In this document: positions 36,738 to 46,941 of the stretch, piece by piece
Layout: each line of letters starts with the position of its first letter
How positions within the stretch are numbered: the first letter of the stretch is position 1
Source of the DNA: Photobacterium chitinilyticum
GTDB taxonomy: Bacteria > Pseudomonadota > Gammaproteobacteria > Enterobacterales > Vibrionaceae
Direction: 5' to 3'
Length of the DNA: 64,000 nucleotides
NCBI RefSeq assembly: GCF_004104355.1
Contig: NZ_RJLM01000015.1
Span: 24,092 to 88,091, forward strand
Notes under the pieces: model-generated
The model's database searches: none
The model's input: the letters and a program-made list of their open reading frames with translations, nothing else
What the model was told of the DNA's origin: nothing
Translations under genes and position numbers: made by a program

Positions 36738-39700
36738 ATGGCTGAACCTCGCTTTATTCATCTTCGTGTCCACAGTGATTTCTCAATGGTGGACGGTCTG
36801 TCCAAAGTCCCGCCGCTGGTAAAAAAAGCGGCGGCAATGGGTATGCCAGCAATGGCATTGACTGACTTTACCAACCTCTGTGGTTTGGTGAAGTTCTATT
36901 TTGCCTCTCATGGTGCCGGGGTGAAGCCGATCATCGGGGCTGACTTCAAGGTCCAGTCGGAAGAAATGGGCGAGGAGCTGACCGATCTGACGGTACTGGC
37001 CGCGGATAATGATGGCTACCAGAATCTGACCATGTTGATATCCAAAGCTTACCAGCGAGGTCATGTTCAACACTTGCCTGTAATGGATAAAGAGTGGCTG
37101 GTCGAGCATAAGAAAGGTTTGATTTTGCTCTCAGGCGGTAAAAGTGGTGATGTGGGCAAGGCATTGCTCAAAGGCAACCAACAGTTGGTTGAGCGCTGTG
37201 TCGAGTTTTATCATACTCACTTTCCTGCTAGCTATTATCTTGAATTGGTCCGTACCGGGCGCGCAGATGAAGATGCCTACCTCCACTTTGCGGTTGAATT
37301 GGCTGAACAGGCAGAGTTGCCGGTGGTCGCAACCAATGATGTGAGGCTGATTTCTGCTGATCAGTTTGATGCTCATGAGATCCGGGTTGCGATCCATGAC
37401 GGTTACACTATTGTGGATCCTAATCGCCCCAAACTGTACAGCGATCAGCAATATTTGCGAACAGAAGAGGAAATGTGCGATCTGTTCTCGGACATTCCTG
37501 AAGCGCTGGAAAATAGTGTCGAAATAGCTAAACGCTGTAATGTTACCGTACGTCTGGGCGAATATTTCTTGCCGAACTTCCCGACTGGGGAGATGACTAT
37601 CGAAGACTTCCTGGTTAAGGAGTCTGAAAAGGGCTTAGAGCGTCGATTGGCTTTTCTATTCCCAGATGAAGAAGAACGTGCAAAGCGTCGTCCAGAATAC
37701 GATGAGCGTTTAGACATTGAACTTAAAGTTATCAATCAGATGGGATTCCCTGGCTACTTCCTGATTGTTATGGAGTTCATCCAGTGGTCGAAGGACAATG
37801 ACGTGCCAGTCGGCCCCGGCCGAGGCTCAGGTGCAGGCTCCCTGGTGGCCTACGCCCTCGACATTACCGATTTGGATCCGCTGGAGTTTGATCTTCTGTT
37901 CGAACGATTCCTAAACCCCGAACGTGTTTCCATGCCCGATTTTGATATCGACTTCTGTATGGATAAGCGGGATTTGGTTATCGATCACGTGGCGGAAATG
38001 TACGGCCGTGATGCGGTATCCCAGATCATCACCTTTGGTACGATGGCGGCGAAAGCGGTTATCCGCGACGTTGGCCGGGTGTTGGGGCATCCGTATGGCT
38101 TTGTTGACCGAATTTCCAAACTGGTGCCTGCTGAGCCGGGGATGACACTGGCTAAGGCGTTTGATGCTGAACCGCAGCTTGGTCAGGTCTATGAGGCGGA
38201 TGAGGAAGTTAAAGCGCTTATCGATATGTGTCGTATTCTTGAAGGTGTGACGCGAAATGCCGGTAAGCACGCTGGTGGTGTGGTTATCTCGCCAACGACC
38301 ATTACCGATTTTGCTCCGCTGTATTGCGATGCAGAAGGGGGTAATCCGGTCACCCAGTTCGACAAGAATGATGTAGAAACTGCCGGCTTGGTTAAGTTTG
38401 ACTTCTTGGGTCTGCGAACTCTGACCATTATCGACTGGGCGCTGGGGATGATTAACCCTCGTCGTGAAGCAAGAGGTGAAGAGCCTGTTAATATTGCGGC
38501 GATTCCGATGGACGATGCCAAGTCGTTCGCGATGCTGCAGCGTTCAGAGTCTACTGCGGTATTCCAGCTTGAATCCCGCGGAATGAAAGACCTGATCAAG
38601 CGACTACAGCCAGACAGCTTCGAAGATATGATCGCACTGGTTGCCTTGTTCCGCCCTGGTCCGCTTCAGTCGGGCATGGTAGATAACTTTATCGACCGTA
38701 AGCATGGCCGTGAAGCGGTATCCTATCCGGATGAGAAGTGGCAGCATGAGTCGCTGAAAGAGATCCTCGAGCCAACCTACGGTATTATCCTGTACCAAGA
38801 ACAGGTTATGCAGATCGCACAGGTCCTATCTGGCTATACCTTGGGTGGGGCGGATATGCTTCGTCGTGCGATGGGTAAGAAAAAGCCGGAAGAGATGGCC
38901 AAGCAGCGTGCTACCTTTGAAGATGGGGCAGTGAAGAACGGCGTCGACGGCGAGCTGGCGATGAAGATCTTCGATCTGGTGGAAAAGTTTGCCGGATATG
39001 GCTTTAACAAATCCCACTCCGCGGCCTATGCACTGGTGTCGTACCAGACCCTGTGGCTAAAAGCGCACTATCCAGCTGAGTTCATGGCGGCAGTAATGAC
39101 CGCCGATATGGATAATACCGACAAAATCGTGGGCCTGGTGGATGAATGCCACCGAATGAAAATAAAGCTGTTACCGCCTGATGTGAACAAGGGGCTCTAT
39201 CGATTTAATGTCGATGAAAATGGCGCAATTGTTTACGGTATCGGTGCGGTGAAAGGGGTGGGTGAAGGCCCGATTGAGAACATTATCGAAGCGCGGGAAA
39301 AAGACGGCCACTTTAAGGATCTGTTTGATTTCTGTGCCCGTATCGATACTAAGAAAGTGAACAAGCGGGTACTGGAGAAGCTGATCAAATCTGGGGCAAT
39401 GGACCGACTCGGACCAAATCGTGCCGCAATGATGGCGACACTGGATGATGCGATCAAAGCGGCTAGCCAGCACCACCAGGCTGAAGCTTTCGGCCAAACC
39501 GATATGTTCGGGGTATTGACGGCGGCACCGGAAGAAGTTGAGCATGCATATGCCAATATTCCGGAGTGGCCGGAAAAAATATGGCTGGAAGGGGAGCGTG
39601 ATACCCTGGGCCTGTACCTGACGGGGCACCCGATCAATACTTATGTGCCTGAGTTGAAGCATTATACGACTTGGCGCCTGAAGGATGCTCATCCGACAGG

Positions 39701-40217
39701 ACGTGACAAAGTGGTGACCGTGGCTGGTCTGGTGATAGCCGCTAGGGTAATGACCACCAAGCGAGGAACCCGCATCGGCCTGATGACACTGGACGACCGC
39801 AGCGGTCGGATGGAAGTGATGTTGTTCTCAGAGCCGCTTGAAAAGTATATCGATCTGCTTGAAAAAGATAGAATCGTCGTTGTTTCCGGACAGGTCAGCT
39901 TTGATGATTTTAACGGTGGCCTTAAAATGTCGGCCAGAGAAGTGTTGGATATCTCAGAAGCCAGAGAAAAGCACTTGAGAGGACTTGCTATCTCTGTGAC
40001 TGAGAGGCAAATTGATGAACAGTTTTTTGAACGCTTCAGCCAGATGCTGGAGCCACACCGTGCAGGCACTGTACCGGTGAATGTGTACTATCAGCGCTCG
40101 AATGCACGCGCCAAGTTGACCCTCGGGACTGAATGGCGTGTTACCCCAGCAGATCAATTAATTACCGATCTCAAAGTATTGCTGGGTGAAAAGCAAGTAG
40201 AGCTTGAGTTTAATTAA
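36738..40217 (+). CDS. dnaE: DNA polymerase III alpha subunit
   Basis: The 1159-residue replicative polymerase. It has an N-terminal PHP domain ([15 protein letters not shown]), the polymerase palm with [22 protein letters not shown] and the catalytic triad in [10 protein letters not shown], then [12 protein letters not shown] and [20 protein letters not shown]. The C-terminal part holds the (HhH)2 element, the beta-clamp motif near QTDMFG and an OB fold ([20 protein letters not shown]). Length equals E. coli DnaE (1160). Confidence 0.98.
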   Translation: MAEPRFIHLRVHSDFSMVDGLSKVPPLVKKAAAMGMPAMALTDFTNLCGLVKFYFASHGAGVKPIIGADFKVQSEEMGEELTDLTVLAADNDGYQNLTMLISKAYQRGHVQHLPVMDKEWLVEHKKGLILLSGGKSGDVGKALLKGNQQLVERCVEFYHTHFPASYYLELVRTGRADEDAYLHFAVELAEQAELPVVATNDVRLISADQFDAHEIRVAIHDGYTIVDPNRPKLYSDQQYLRTEEEMCDLFSDIPEALENSVEIAKRCNVTVRLGEYFLPNFPTGEMTIEDFLVKESEKGLERRLAFLFPDEEERAKRRPEYDERLDIELKVINQMGFPGYFLIVMEFIQWSKDNDVPVGPGRGSGAGSLVAYALDITDLDPLEFDLLFERFLNPERVSMPDFDIDFCMDKRDLVIDHVAEMYGRDAVSQIITFGTMAAKAVIRDVGRVLGHPYGFVDRISKLVPAEPGMTLAKAFDAEPQLGQVYEADEEVKALIDMCRILEGVTRNAGKHAGGVVISPTTITDFAPLYCDAEGGNPVTQFDKNDVETAGLVKFDFLGLRTLTIIDWALGMINPRREARGEEPVNIAAIPMDDAKSFAMLQRSESTAVFQLESRGMKDLIKRLQPDSFEDMIALVALFRPGPLQSGMVDNFIDRKHGREAVSYPDEKWQHESLKEILEPTYGIILYQEQVMQIAQVLSGYTLGGADMLRRAMGKKKPEEMAKQRATFEDGAVKNGVDGELAMKIFDLVEKFAGYGFNKSHSAAYALVSYQTLWLKAHYPAEFMAAVMTADMDNTDKIVGLVDECHRMKIKLLPPDVNKGLYRFNVDENGAIVYGIGAVKGVGEGPIENIIEAREKDGHFKDLFDFCARIDTKKVNKRVLEKLIKSGAMDRLGPNRAAMMATLDDAIKAASQHHQAEAFGQTDMFGVLTAAPEEVEHAYANIPEWPEKIWLEGERDTLGLYLTGHPINTYVPELKHYTTWRLKDAHPTGRDKVVTVAGLVIAARVMTTKRGTRIGLMTLDDRSGRMEVMLFSEPLEKYIDLLEKDRIVVVSGQVSFDDFNGGLKMSAREVLDISEAREKHLRGLAISVTERQIDEQFFERFSQMLEPHRAGTVPVNVYYQRSNARAKLTLGTEWRVTPADQLITDLKVLLGEKQVELEFN

Positions 40218-40275
40218 ATTAGCCCACAGTTATTAAATATACATTACTAATTGTGAGCAAAAGGATTGAAGTGGT

Positions 40276-41235
40276 ATGAGCCTGAACTTCCTTGAGTTTG
40301 AACAACCTGTTGCTGAACTGGAAGCAAAAATTGAAGCGCTTCGTGATGTATCACGTCGTGATGAGTCTGCATCGGTTGATTTAGATAAAGAAATTGAACA
40401 GCTAGAAAAGAAGAGCCTGGAGTTAACCAAGAAAATTTTTGGTGATCTTGGTGCATGGCAGGTGGCGCAGTTAGCCCGTCACCCACAGCGCCCGTATACC
40501 TTTGACTACGCTGAGCATATATTTACAGAGTTTGACGAGTTAGCCGGTGACCGTGCTTTTGCTGACGATAAGGCACTTGTTGGTGGTATTGCCCGTCTTG
40601 ATGGTCGCCCGGTAATGATTATTGGCCACCAGAAAGGCCGCGAAACTAAAGAAAAGGTATTGCGTAATTTCGGGATGCCAAAACCTGAAGGCTATCGTAA
40701 AGCGCTGCGTTTGATGAAAATGGCAGAGCGTTTCAAGATGCCTATTATTACCTTTATCGATACTGCAGGTGCCTACCCTGGTGTTGGCGCAGAAGAGCGC
40801 GGCCAGTCGGAAGCGATTGCTACCAACCTAAAAGCAATGGCAGGTTTGACCGTACCGGTTATCTGTAACGTTGTGGGTGAAGGTGGTTCTGGTGGTGCTC
40901 TGGCTATCGGCGTGGGCGACTGTGTCAACATGCTGCAGTACTCAACTTACTCGGTTATTTCACCGGAAGGTTGTGCCTCTATCCTATGGCGTGACTCTGA
41001 TAAGGCTCCTCAGGCTGCAGAAGCGATGGGCATGACGGCTGAGCGTCTGAAAGAGCTTGAGCTGATCGACAATATTATTGAAGAGCCTTTGGGTGGTGCA
41101 CATCGTGATGTGGTGGCTATGGCCGGAAAACTAAAGGCACAGATATTAGCAACGCTGAACGAGCTGGAAGCACTTGATACAGAAGCGCTACTTGAGCGTC
41201 GTTACCAGCGTCTAATGAGCTACGGCTACTGCTAA
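40276..41235 (+). CDS. accA: acetyl-CoA carboxylase carboxyltransferase subunit alpha
   Basis: A 319-residue subunit making malonyl-CoA with AccD. It has the [21 protein letters not shown]-terminus, [10 protein letters not shown], the oxyanion and CoA region [18 protein letters not shown] and [15 protein letters not shown]. It follows dnaE by 58 bases and is closed by a strong terminator at 41273-41305. Confidence 0.97.
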   Translation: MSLNFLEFEQPVAELEAKIEALRDVSRRDESASVDLDKEIEQLEKKSLELTKKIFGDLGAWQVAQLARHPQRPYTFDYAEHIFTEFDELAGDRAFADDKALVGGIARLDGRPVMIIGHQKGRETKEKVLRNFGMPKPEGYRKALRLMKMAERFKMPIITFIDTAGAYPGVGAEERGQSEAIATNLKAMAGLTVPVICNVVGEGGSGGALAIGVGDCVNMLQYSTYSVISPEGCASILWRDSDKAPQAAEAMGMTAERLKELELIDNIIEEPLGGAHRDVVAMAGKLKAQILATLNELEALDTEALLERRYQRLMSYGYC

Positions 41236-41272
41236 GCAGACGTAGATCTAAACGCTGAGATAATTGTTATAG

Positions 41273-41305
41273 AGCGGGTCAACGTAGGTTGGCCCGCTTT
41301 TTTTT
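41273..41305 (+). terminator. terminator after accA
   Basis: AGCGGGTCAAC / GTTGGCCCGCT stem (one T-G pair), GTAG loop, then eight T. It closes the long bamA-to-accA gene series. Confidence 0.92.
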
Positions 41306-41390
41306 GTTACTCGTCAATCGTTAGGGGGATTAGAGGGGCATTTGGTATAATGCCAGCAAGTTTACCGGCTTTCGATAAGAGACCTTTCTG

Positions 41391-42710
41391 ATGCTTTACT
41401 CCCGATTGGCTGCCAGCCTTCAGGCATACTGTGATACGCCTAGACATTTCGTACTGGCCCTTAGCGGCGGACTGGACTCTCGCGTATTGCTTCGCTTGAT
41501 GGGACAGTACCTACGCCTCAACCCTCAGCATCGGTGTTTGGCTGTACATGTTCACCACGGCTTAAGCCAGAATGCCGATGAGTGGAGCCAGTGTTGTCTC
41601 TACTGGGCGCGTGAAGAGGGAATCGAGTGTCAGGTAGAGCGGGTTAGCTTGGCGCTGGGCAGCAGGGTCAGTGTCGAGCAGCAAGCCAGAGAACGACGTT
41701 ATCAGGCTTTGAAAAAGCATTTACCGGCGGGGGGGATTCTATTGACGGCCCAGCATGCGGATGATCAGCTTGAGACTGTGCTATTGGCCCTCAAGCGTGG
41801 CAGTGGCCCTGCTGGACTGGCGGCAATGGCACAAAGTACGCCATTTGCTGGTGGTGTACATTTTCGCCCCCTGCTGACATCGACCCGTACTGAAATTGAG
41901 CATTACGGTCAGCAGCATCAGCTGGAGTGGGTTGAGGATGAGAGTAATCAGGATACTCGCTACGACCGGAATTTTTTGCGTCACGAGGTGACACCGCAGC
42001 TTATTCAACGCTGGCCGGGGATCCGCAAGGCCGTAGCGCGAAGTGCTGAGCTTTGCGGCGAGCAAGATGCCTTGCTGCAAGAACTGCTGCACGAGAAACT
42101 GCAGCAGGCATTAGAGGCAGATCAGAGCCTATCTGTTGCCTCGTTAGGATCTGAGCGAGTTGGCAAGCAATTGATCCGGCAGTGGCTTGGCTTGTTTAAT
42201 GTCTTGATGCCGTCCAAGGCCCAGTTGGATCAAATCTGGCAGGCTGTTGTACAAGCCAAAGCCGATGCCAATCCGCAACTGTGCTGGCAGCAGGTACAGG
42301 TGAGGCGTTTTCGGCAGCGATTGTATTTGGTACAGCAATGGCCGGATATTCAAGACTGGCAACAAGAGTGCCAATTAGGTCAGCCATGCCGGTTGCCGCA
42401 GAACTTAGGCTCTTTGACGTTGCGCCAAGCGCAAGGTGGCCAACTGCGTCTGCCAACACCGGACGAGGTACTATCCGTTCGGTTTGATCCTGAGGCCGTC
42501 GAGGTTAAGCCGGTCGGCAGAGTTGGCAAGCGAAAGCTGAAAAAATTATTTCAGGAATATGGGGTACCGAGCTGGAATCGGCGGCGTACCCCCCTAATTT
42601 ATTATGGTGATCAGCTTGCTGCCGTTGCCGGGTTATTTGTTGTTGAAGCGTTTAGCGGTCAGGACTGTGACCTAGAGTGGCACAATGATGCATCTGATGT
42701 GCAATGTTAG
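41391..42710 (+). CDS. tilS: tRNA(Ile)-lysidine synthase TilS
   Basis: A 439-residue N-type ATP pyrophosphatase that lysidinylates C34 of tRNA-Ile(CAU) so it reads AUA. The PP-loop is LALSGGLDSRVLL near residue 27. TAQHADDQLETVLL and RYDRNFLRHEV follow, and the C-terminal domain ends with KRKLKKLFQEYGVPSWNRRRTPLIYYGD. An extended -10 (TGGTATAAT, TATAAT at 41346-41351) lies 40 bases upstream. Confidence 0.96.
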   Translation: MLYSRLAASLQAYCDTPRHFVLALSGGLDSRVLLRLMGQYLRLNPQHRCLAVHVHHGLSQNADEWSQCCLYWAREEGIECQVERVSLALGSRVSVEQQARERRYQALKKHLPAGGILLTAQHADDQLETVLLALKRGSGPAGLAAMAQSTPFAGGVHFRPLLTSTRTEIEHYGQQHQLEWVEDESNQDTRYDRNFLRHEVTPQLIQRWPGIRKAVARSAELCGEQDALLQELLHEKLQQALEADQSLSVASLGSERVGKQLIRQWLGLFNVLMPSKAQLDQIWQAVVQAKADANPQLCWQQVQVRRFRQRLYLVQQWPDIQDWQQECQLGQPCRLPQNLGSLTLRQAQGGQLRLPTPDEVLSVRFDPEAVEVKPVGRVGKRKLKKLFQEYGVPSWNRRRTPLIYYGDQLAAVAGLFVVEAFSGQDCDLEWHNDASDVQC

Positions 42711-42812
42711 GCTAAACAGTGCACAATTCTCAAATACCTCACTTTTACCTTAAACAGGACGCTTAAAGTAAGAGCCGGGTATTTAGATAAAACAAAATTA
42801 TAAGAGGACCTA

Positions 42813-43124
42813 ATGAAGAAAGTTCTTGCAATTGCAATGTTAGCGACAGTGATGTCTGCCCCTTCAATGGCTGCTGGTGATGCGGCGGCAGGTAAAGCAA
42901 AAGCGGCTGTATGCGCGGCATGTCATGGCGCTGATGGTATCGCTATGATACCTAGCTATCCGAATCTAAAAGGCCAGAACGAGCAATACCTTGTTGGTGC
43001 TTTAAAGGCTTATAAAAATAAACAGCGCAACGGTGGAATGGCAATGGTCATGCAGCCGCAGGCTTCAATGCTAAGCGATACCGATATTGCCAATGTTGCC
43101 GCCTATTTCGCTCAAATGAAGTAA
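42813..43124 (+). CDS. small periplasmic c-type cytochrome
   Basis: A 103-residue class I cytochrome c. It has a signal peptide of ~21 residues (ending SMAA), one haem-attachment site C-A-A-C-H at residues 34-38, the conserved [21 protein letters not shown] and Met residues near [10 protein letters not shown] for the sixth ligand. Its likely role is periplasmic electron transfer to a terminal oxidase; the partner is not visible here. AGAGGA lies upstream of the ATG. A terminator follows (43182-43216). Confidence 0.9.
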   Translation: MKKVLAIAMLATVMSAPSMAAGDAAAGKAKAAVCAACHGADGIAMIPSYPNLKGQNEQYLVGALKAYKNKQRNGGMAMVMQPQASMLSDTDIANVAAYFAQMK

Positions 43125-43181
43125 CCCATCCGATTCTGCTTTGAATCGTGCAACATGCGCTCAATGTGATAGGGTGAAAAT

Positions 43182-43216
43182 AAACCGCTTTCTGTATATA
43201 CAGTGAGCGGTTTTTT
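43182..43216 (+). terminator. terminator after cytochrome c gene
   Basis: AAACCGCT ... AGCGGTTT outer stem enclosing a CTGTATATACAG palindrome (43192-43203), followed by a T-run. Confidence 0.85.
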
Positions 43217-43368
43217 ATATGTCCTAAATGAAGGGGGGCTTTAATAGCGTTGTAACGCAATATTTCCATCTGCCTGTCTACTATTTATCCAGTTGGTTTA
43301 TCTATGGTTGATAAAAAAACTGGTAGCGATTATTGTACTAGCACGCTGATACACAGAGTGCAGAAATC

Positions 43369-44718
43369 ATGGCAGGAAACAGAGAACATTTTGGGTCAAG
43401 AGTTGGATTTATTCTGGCAGCTGCTGGGGCAGCCGTTGGACTCGGGAACATTTGGGGGTTCCCTACCCAAGCTGCCAGTAATGGTGGCGGGGCATTTTTA
43501 CTAGTCTATTTATTCATGATTCTGGTTGTCGCCTTTCCGATGCTGATCGTGGAGATGGCGATAGGTCGTCATGGCCAGGCAAACCCGATTGATAGCATGC
43601 GTAGTCTGTCGCCAAATCCGGTTGCAAAAAAAGCGGGTGCAATGGTTGGCTGGATCGGTCTGGCGGTCCCTTGTCTGGTACTGGCTTTTTATAGCATTGT
43701 TGCCGGTTGGTTGATTTCATTTATGTTGGCGGCTGTTACCGACATTATTGGCTTCCAAATGGCTTCTGAATGGCTCAAAGGTTTCTCTGTTTCCCGTAAC
43801 TTATTCGGTGCGATTATTTTCTACCTACTGACGATTTTGATTGTACAGAGTGGCGTCAAGCAAGGTATTGAAAAATGGTCGACGCGTTTGATGCCAGCTT
43901 TGTTTGCGCTGTTTGGTTTAATGTTCTTGTATATCATGACCCAAGACGGTGCGATGGAAGGACTTAAGCACTATCTGATCCCGGATTTCACCAAGATATT
44001 TGATCGCCAGCTGCTATTGGCCGCAATGGGACAGGGCTTCTTCTCACTGACCATCGGCGGATGCTCAATGCTGATTTATGGCTCTTACCTAAGCAAGAAA
44101 GAAAATTTGCCCCAAATGGCGCTGAGTGTCACATTGGTTGATACTGCCGTCGCTTTTGTGGCCGGCTTGGTGGTACTGCCGGCAATGTATGTGGCGATGA
44201 ATAAAGGCGTCGCTATTTATGCTGCAGACGGTTCATTGCTAAGTTCGGATACTTTGGTATTTACGGTTCTGCCAATGTTGTTTGATAGCTTGGGATTTGT
44301 TGGTCAGCTGCTGGCGTTGGTATTCTTTGTATTGATGACAATCGCGGCACTGACTTCTTCAATCTCGATGCTTGAATGTCCGGTCTCTCTGGTGAGCGAG
44401 CGCTTTAAAACTGACCGTAAGCCAACCAGCTGGGTGCTCGGTGGATTGATTGCCATGTTCAGTGTTGTGATTATCTTTAACTTCGGTAGCCTGTTTGGCT
44501 TGGTGGCAACGATTGCGACCCAGTACTTTCAGCCTGTTGCTGCATTATTGTTTACTCTATTTGGTGGTTGGGTATGGTCTCGTCACTCTAAACTAAAAGA
44601 ACTGAGTGCAGGTAGTCCGGATATTGAAAATAGTGTGTTTTGGAAGATCTGGCCGTTATATGTCAAAATTGTCTGCCCAATTTTGGTTGCAACCGTTCTC
44701 TATGTTTCGCTCGGTTAA
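43369..44718 (+). CDS. NSS-family sodium-dependent transporter
   Basis: A 449-residue inner-membrane protein with about 11-12 membrane segments. The first one carries the neurotransmitter:sodium symporter signature GFILAAAGAAVGLGNIWGFP, followed by ASNGGGAFLLVYL, with the unwound substrate and sodium site. It is LeuT/MhsT-like and probably imports an amino acid with sodium; substrate unknown. The ribosome-binding site is weak. It stands alone, with a terminator on each side. Confidence 0.92.
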   Translation: MAGNREHFGSRVGFILAAAGAAVGLGNIWGFPTQAASNGGGAFLLVYLFMILVVAFPMLIVEMAIGRHGQANPIDSMRSLSPNPVAKKAGAMVGWIGLAVPCLVLAFYSIVAGWLISFMLAAVTDIIGFQMASEWLKGFSVSRNLFGAIIFYLLTILIVQSGVKQGIEKWSTRLMPALFALFGLMFLYIMTQDGAMEGLKHYLIPDFTKIFDRQLLLAAMGQGFFSLTIGGCSMLIYGSYLSKKENLPQMALSVTLVDTAVAFVAGLVVLPAMYVAMNKGVAIYAADGSLLSSDTLVFTVLPMLFDSLGFVGQLLALVFFVLMTIAALTSSISMLECPVSLVSERFKTDRKPTSWVLGGLIAMFSVVIIFNFGSLFGLVATIATQYFQPVAALLFTLFGGWVWSRHSKLKELSAGSPDIENSVFWKIWPLYVKIVCPILVATVLYVSLG

Positions 44719-44757
44719 TGACTAAGCCTTTAACCTAGTAACGGAAGTATTTGTTTT

Positions 44758-44787
44758 AAACCGCTCGCTTTACAGCGAGCGGTTTTT
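44758..44787 (+). terminator. terminator after the NSS transporter
   Basis: A perfect 12-bp stem AAACCGCTCGCT / AGCGAGCGGTTT with a TTAC loop and a T-run. Confidence 0.93.
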
Positions 44788-45257
44788 CTGTCCGTATTAT
44801 ATTTAGTGTATTAACACTAAATCACCTCTGTTTTTGATATTCATTGTTGGTTAAATAGCTTATAACTGTGTAATTAATGTTGTAGTTAGAATAATTAGTT
44901 AGCTGGAATTTATACCTTGCCATCAGTGTTTTTCAAGATCCCTTAAGCCATTTTATGGATGTTATTTACAATAAATATTTATATTATTAGTATTTTGTAG
45001 TCGTTAAACGATATATGTTGATTTTTCTCATGTTGGATATTTATATTTCAGAATGCTTTTTAAGTGCGATATCGTGCTTTTTTATTGGCTATTATTGAGT
45101 TTATAAGTTAATTTCTCTATTTTTGGCTGGATGGAATGACGTGCTAGTAATCCGTACTTATTTTAATGGCTTGATTTAAATATCTCCTCGGATCTGATCA
45201 TATAAAATTTTGATATAAGGTACGCCGCCTAATTACTATTACAATGCGAATGCACAC
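44788..45257. other. AT-rich non-coding gap before acyl-CoA ligase
   Basis: About 470 bases with no plausible gene and visibly higher A+T than the surrounding DNA (long ATTTATATTATTAG-type runs). Near the right end, TGATATAAG (45211-45219) could be an extended -10 for the ligase gene. No recognised repeat or RNA is seen. It may be a nucleoid-protein-bound promoter region; that is inference. Confidence 0.6.
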
Positions 45258-46835
45258 ATGATGAATCTTGCCGCCGCTTTACAGCGAAATGCTCAATGTA
45301 AGCCGAATAAGGTTGCATTGATTTGTGGTGATACCCAATTCACTTATGCCCAGTTTGATCATATTTCCAGCCAAGTTGCTGGTGCCTTGCTAGCGATAGG
45401 TATTCAGCCTGGCGATCGTGTGGCTTTAAGTTGTCCAAATCTTCCTTTCTTTCCGTTTATATATTACGGCATTCAAAAAGTCGGCGGAGTGGTTGTTCCT
45501 TTAAATGTACTGTTCAAAGAGCGTGAGATTAAATATCACCTTAAAGATTCAGAGGCAAAATTCTTTTTTTGTTTTGAAGGAACATCAGAGCTACCAATGG
45601 CTGAGGCCGGAATCGCTGCATTTCGTCAAGTTGAGCAGTGTGAGCATATGGCGGTGATCACCCGTGATCCCCAGCAGTTCTCTTTTGGCGGGATGCCGAC
45701 ACTGAGCGCCTTGATACACAATGCCACACCGGTTAAAGATTATGCTGAACGTCAGGCTGATGATACGGCTGTTATTTTGTATACCTCCGGTACAACAGGT
45801 CAACCGAAGGGGGCGATGCTGACTCAGAGCAATATGATGAGCAATGCGATGGTGGCCGGCAATCTGATGGCTGGCAATGGTAATGATGTGCACTTAGCTG
45901 TCCTGCCTTTGTTTCACTCTTTTGGCCAGACGGTGCATATGAATACAGCAGTACTTTCTGGAGCGACATTGTTGCTTATTCCGAGGTTTGAACCACTGCA
46001 TGTTTTGTCACAGATTGAAAAATACCATGCGTCAATTTTTGCCGGGGTGCCGACGATGTATATCGGTATGCTTCATACCACATCAGCCTGTGGCAGTGAG
46101 CAAGATTATGACCTATCTTCGTTGAGGTTGGCAATCAGTGGTGGTGCGCCACTTCCTGCAGAGGTGATCAAGTCTTTTGAATCACAGTTCAAAATTCCTA
46201 TTCTGGAAGGATACGGTTTGTCCGAAACTAGCCCTGTAGCATGTTTTCATCATCTTGATGTAGAGCGCGTTCCGGGTTCGGTCGGGCAGCCTGTGCAGGG
46301 CGTTGAGATCTGTATCGTCGATGATCAGGGGATGCCTGTTGAAACAGGCAAAGATGGAGAAGTGACCATTCGTGGTCATAATGTGATGAAGGGATATCTG
46401 AACCGCCCTGAGGAAACGGCATCGGTATTGAAAGGTAGCTGGCTGCACACTGGTGATATCGGTCGGTTTGATGAGGCTGGTAACTTATATGTTATTGATC
46501 GGATAAAAGATATGATCATCCGTTCGGGCTTTAATGTTTATCCGCGTGAAATCGAAGATGTATTTATGACCCATCCGGATGTCGCTATGGCAGCTGTGGT
46601 TGGTATTCCAGACGATATTTACGGTGAGGAGATCAAGGCGTTTATTGTGTTGCGGGAAGGTGATGCAGATAAGGTTCTGGCCGATGAAATAAGCTTGCTG
46701 GAATGGGGGAAATCACAATTAGCATCATATAAATATCCGCGTTATATCGAGATCTGCAAACAGTTACCGATGAATGCGACGGGTAAGGTGTTGAAAAAAG
46801 ATCTCAAGGCCGATCTAGGACGATATGAACGTTAA
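45258..46835 (+). CDS. long-chain fatty acid--CoA ligase (AMP-forming)
   Basis: A 525-residue member of the ANL adenylating superfamily. It has the ATP loop ILYTSGTTGQPKGAML, then GYGLSETSPVACF, HTGDIG and the hinge and C-terminal VIDRIKDMIIRSGFNVYPREIE with the catalytic lysine near NATGKVLKKDL. It probably activates fatty acids (FadD-like, though shorter and without a membrane segment). The start codon is followed by a second ATG, with a poor ribosome-binding site. It is followed by an LplT-like transporter, recalling the lplT-aas lysophospholipid pair of enterics, so an acyl-ACP or lysolipid role is also possible. Confidence 0.85.
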   Translation: MMNLAAALQRNAQCKPNKVALICGDTQFTYAQFDHISSQVAGALLAIGIQPGDRVALSCPNLPFFPFIYYGIQKVGGVVVPLNVLFKEREIKYHLKDSEAKFFFCFEGTSELPMAEAGIAAFRQVEQCEHMAVITRDPQQFSFGGMPTLSALIHNATPVKDYAERQADDTAVILYTSGTTGQPKGAMLTQSNMMSNAMVAGNLMAGNGNDVHLAVLPLFHSFGQTVHMNTAVLSGATLLLIPRFEPLHVLSQIEKYHASIFAGVPTMYIGMLHTTSACGSEQDYDLSSLRLAISGGAPLPAEVIKSFESQFKIPILEGYGLSETSPVACFHHLDVERVPGSVGQPVQGVEICIVDDQGMPVETGKDGEVTIRGHNVMKGYLNRPEETASVLKGSWLHTGDIGRFDEAGNLYVIDRIKDMIIRSGFNVYPREIEDVFMTHPDVAMAAVVGIPDDIYGEEIKAFIVLREGDADKVLADEISLLEWGKSQLASYKYPRYIEICKQLPMNATGKVLKKDLKADLGRYER

Positions 46836-46941
46836 TTCTTTCGAATATTAACGTTTATCCTTCTGAACAGGATATAAATAATGTAATTGGCATCACGCCG
46901 GTGGTGCCATTAATGGTTTCGCGATAAACGAGCAATCTATT

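Noticed and set aside
45188-45220. FadR operator before the acyl-CoA ligase
   Set aside because: The ATCTGATCATAT stretch does not match the FadR consensus well enough.
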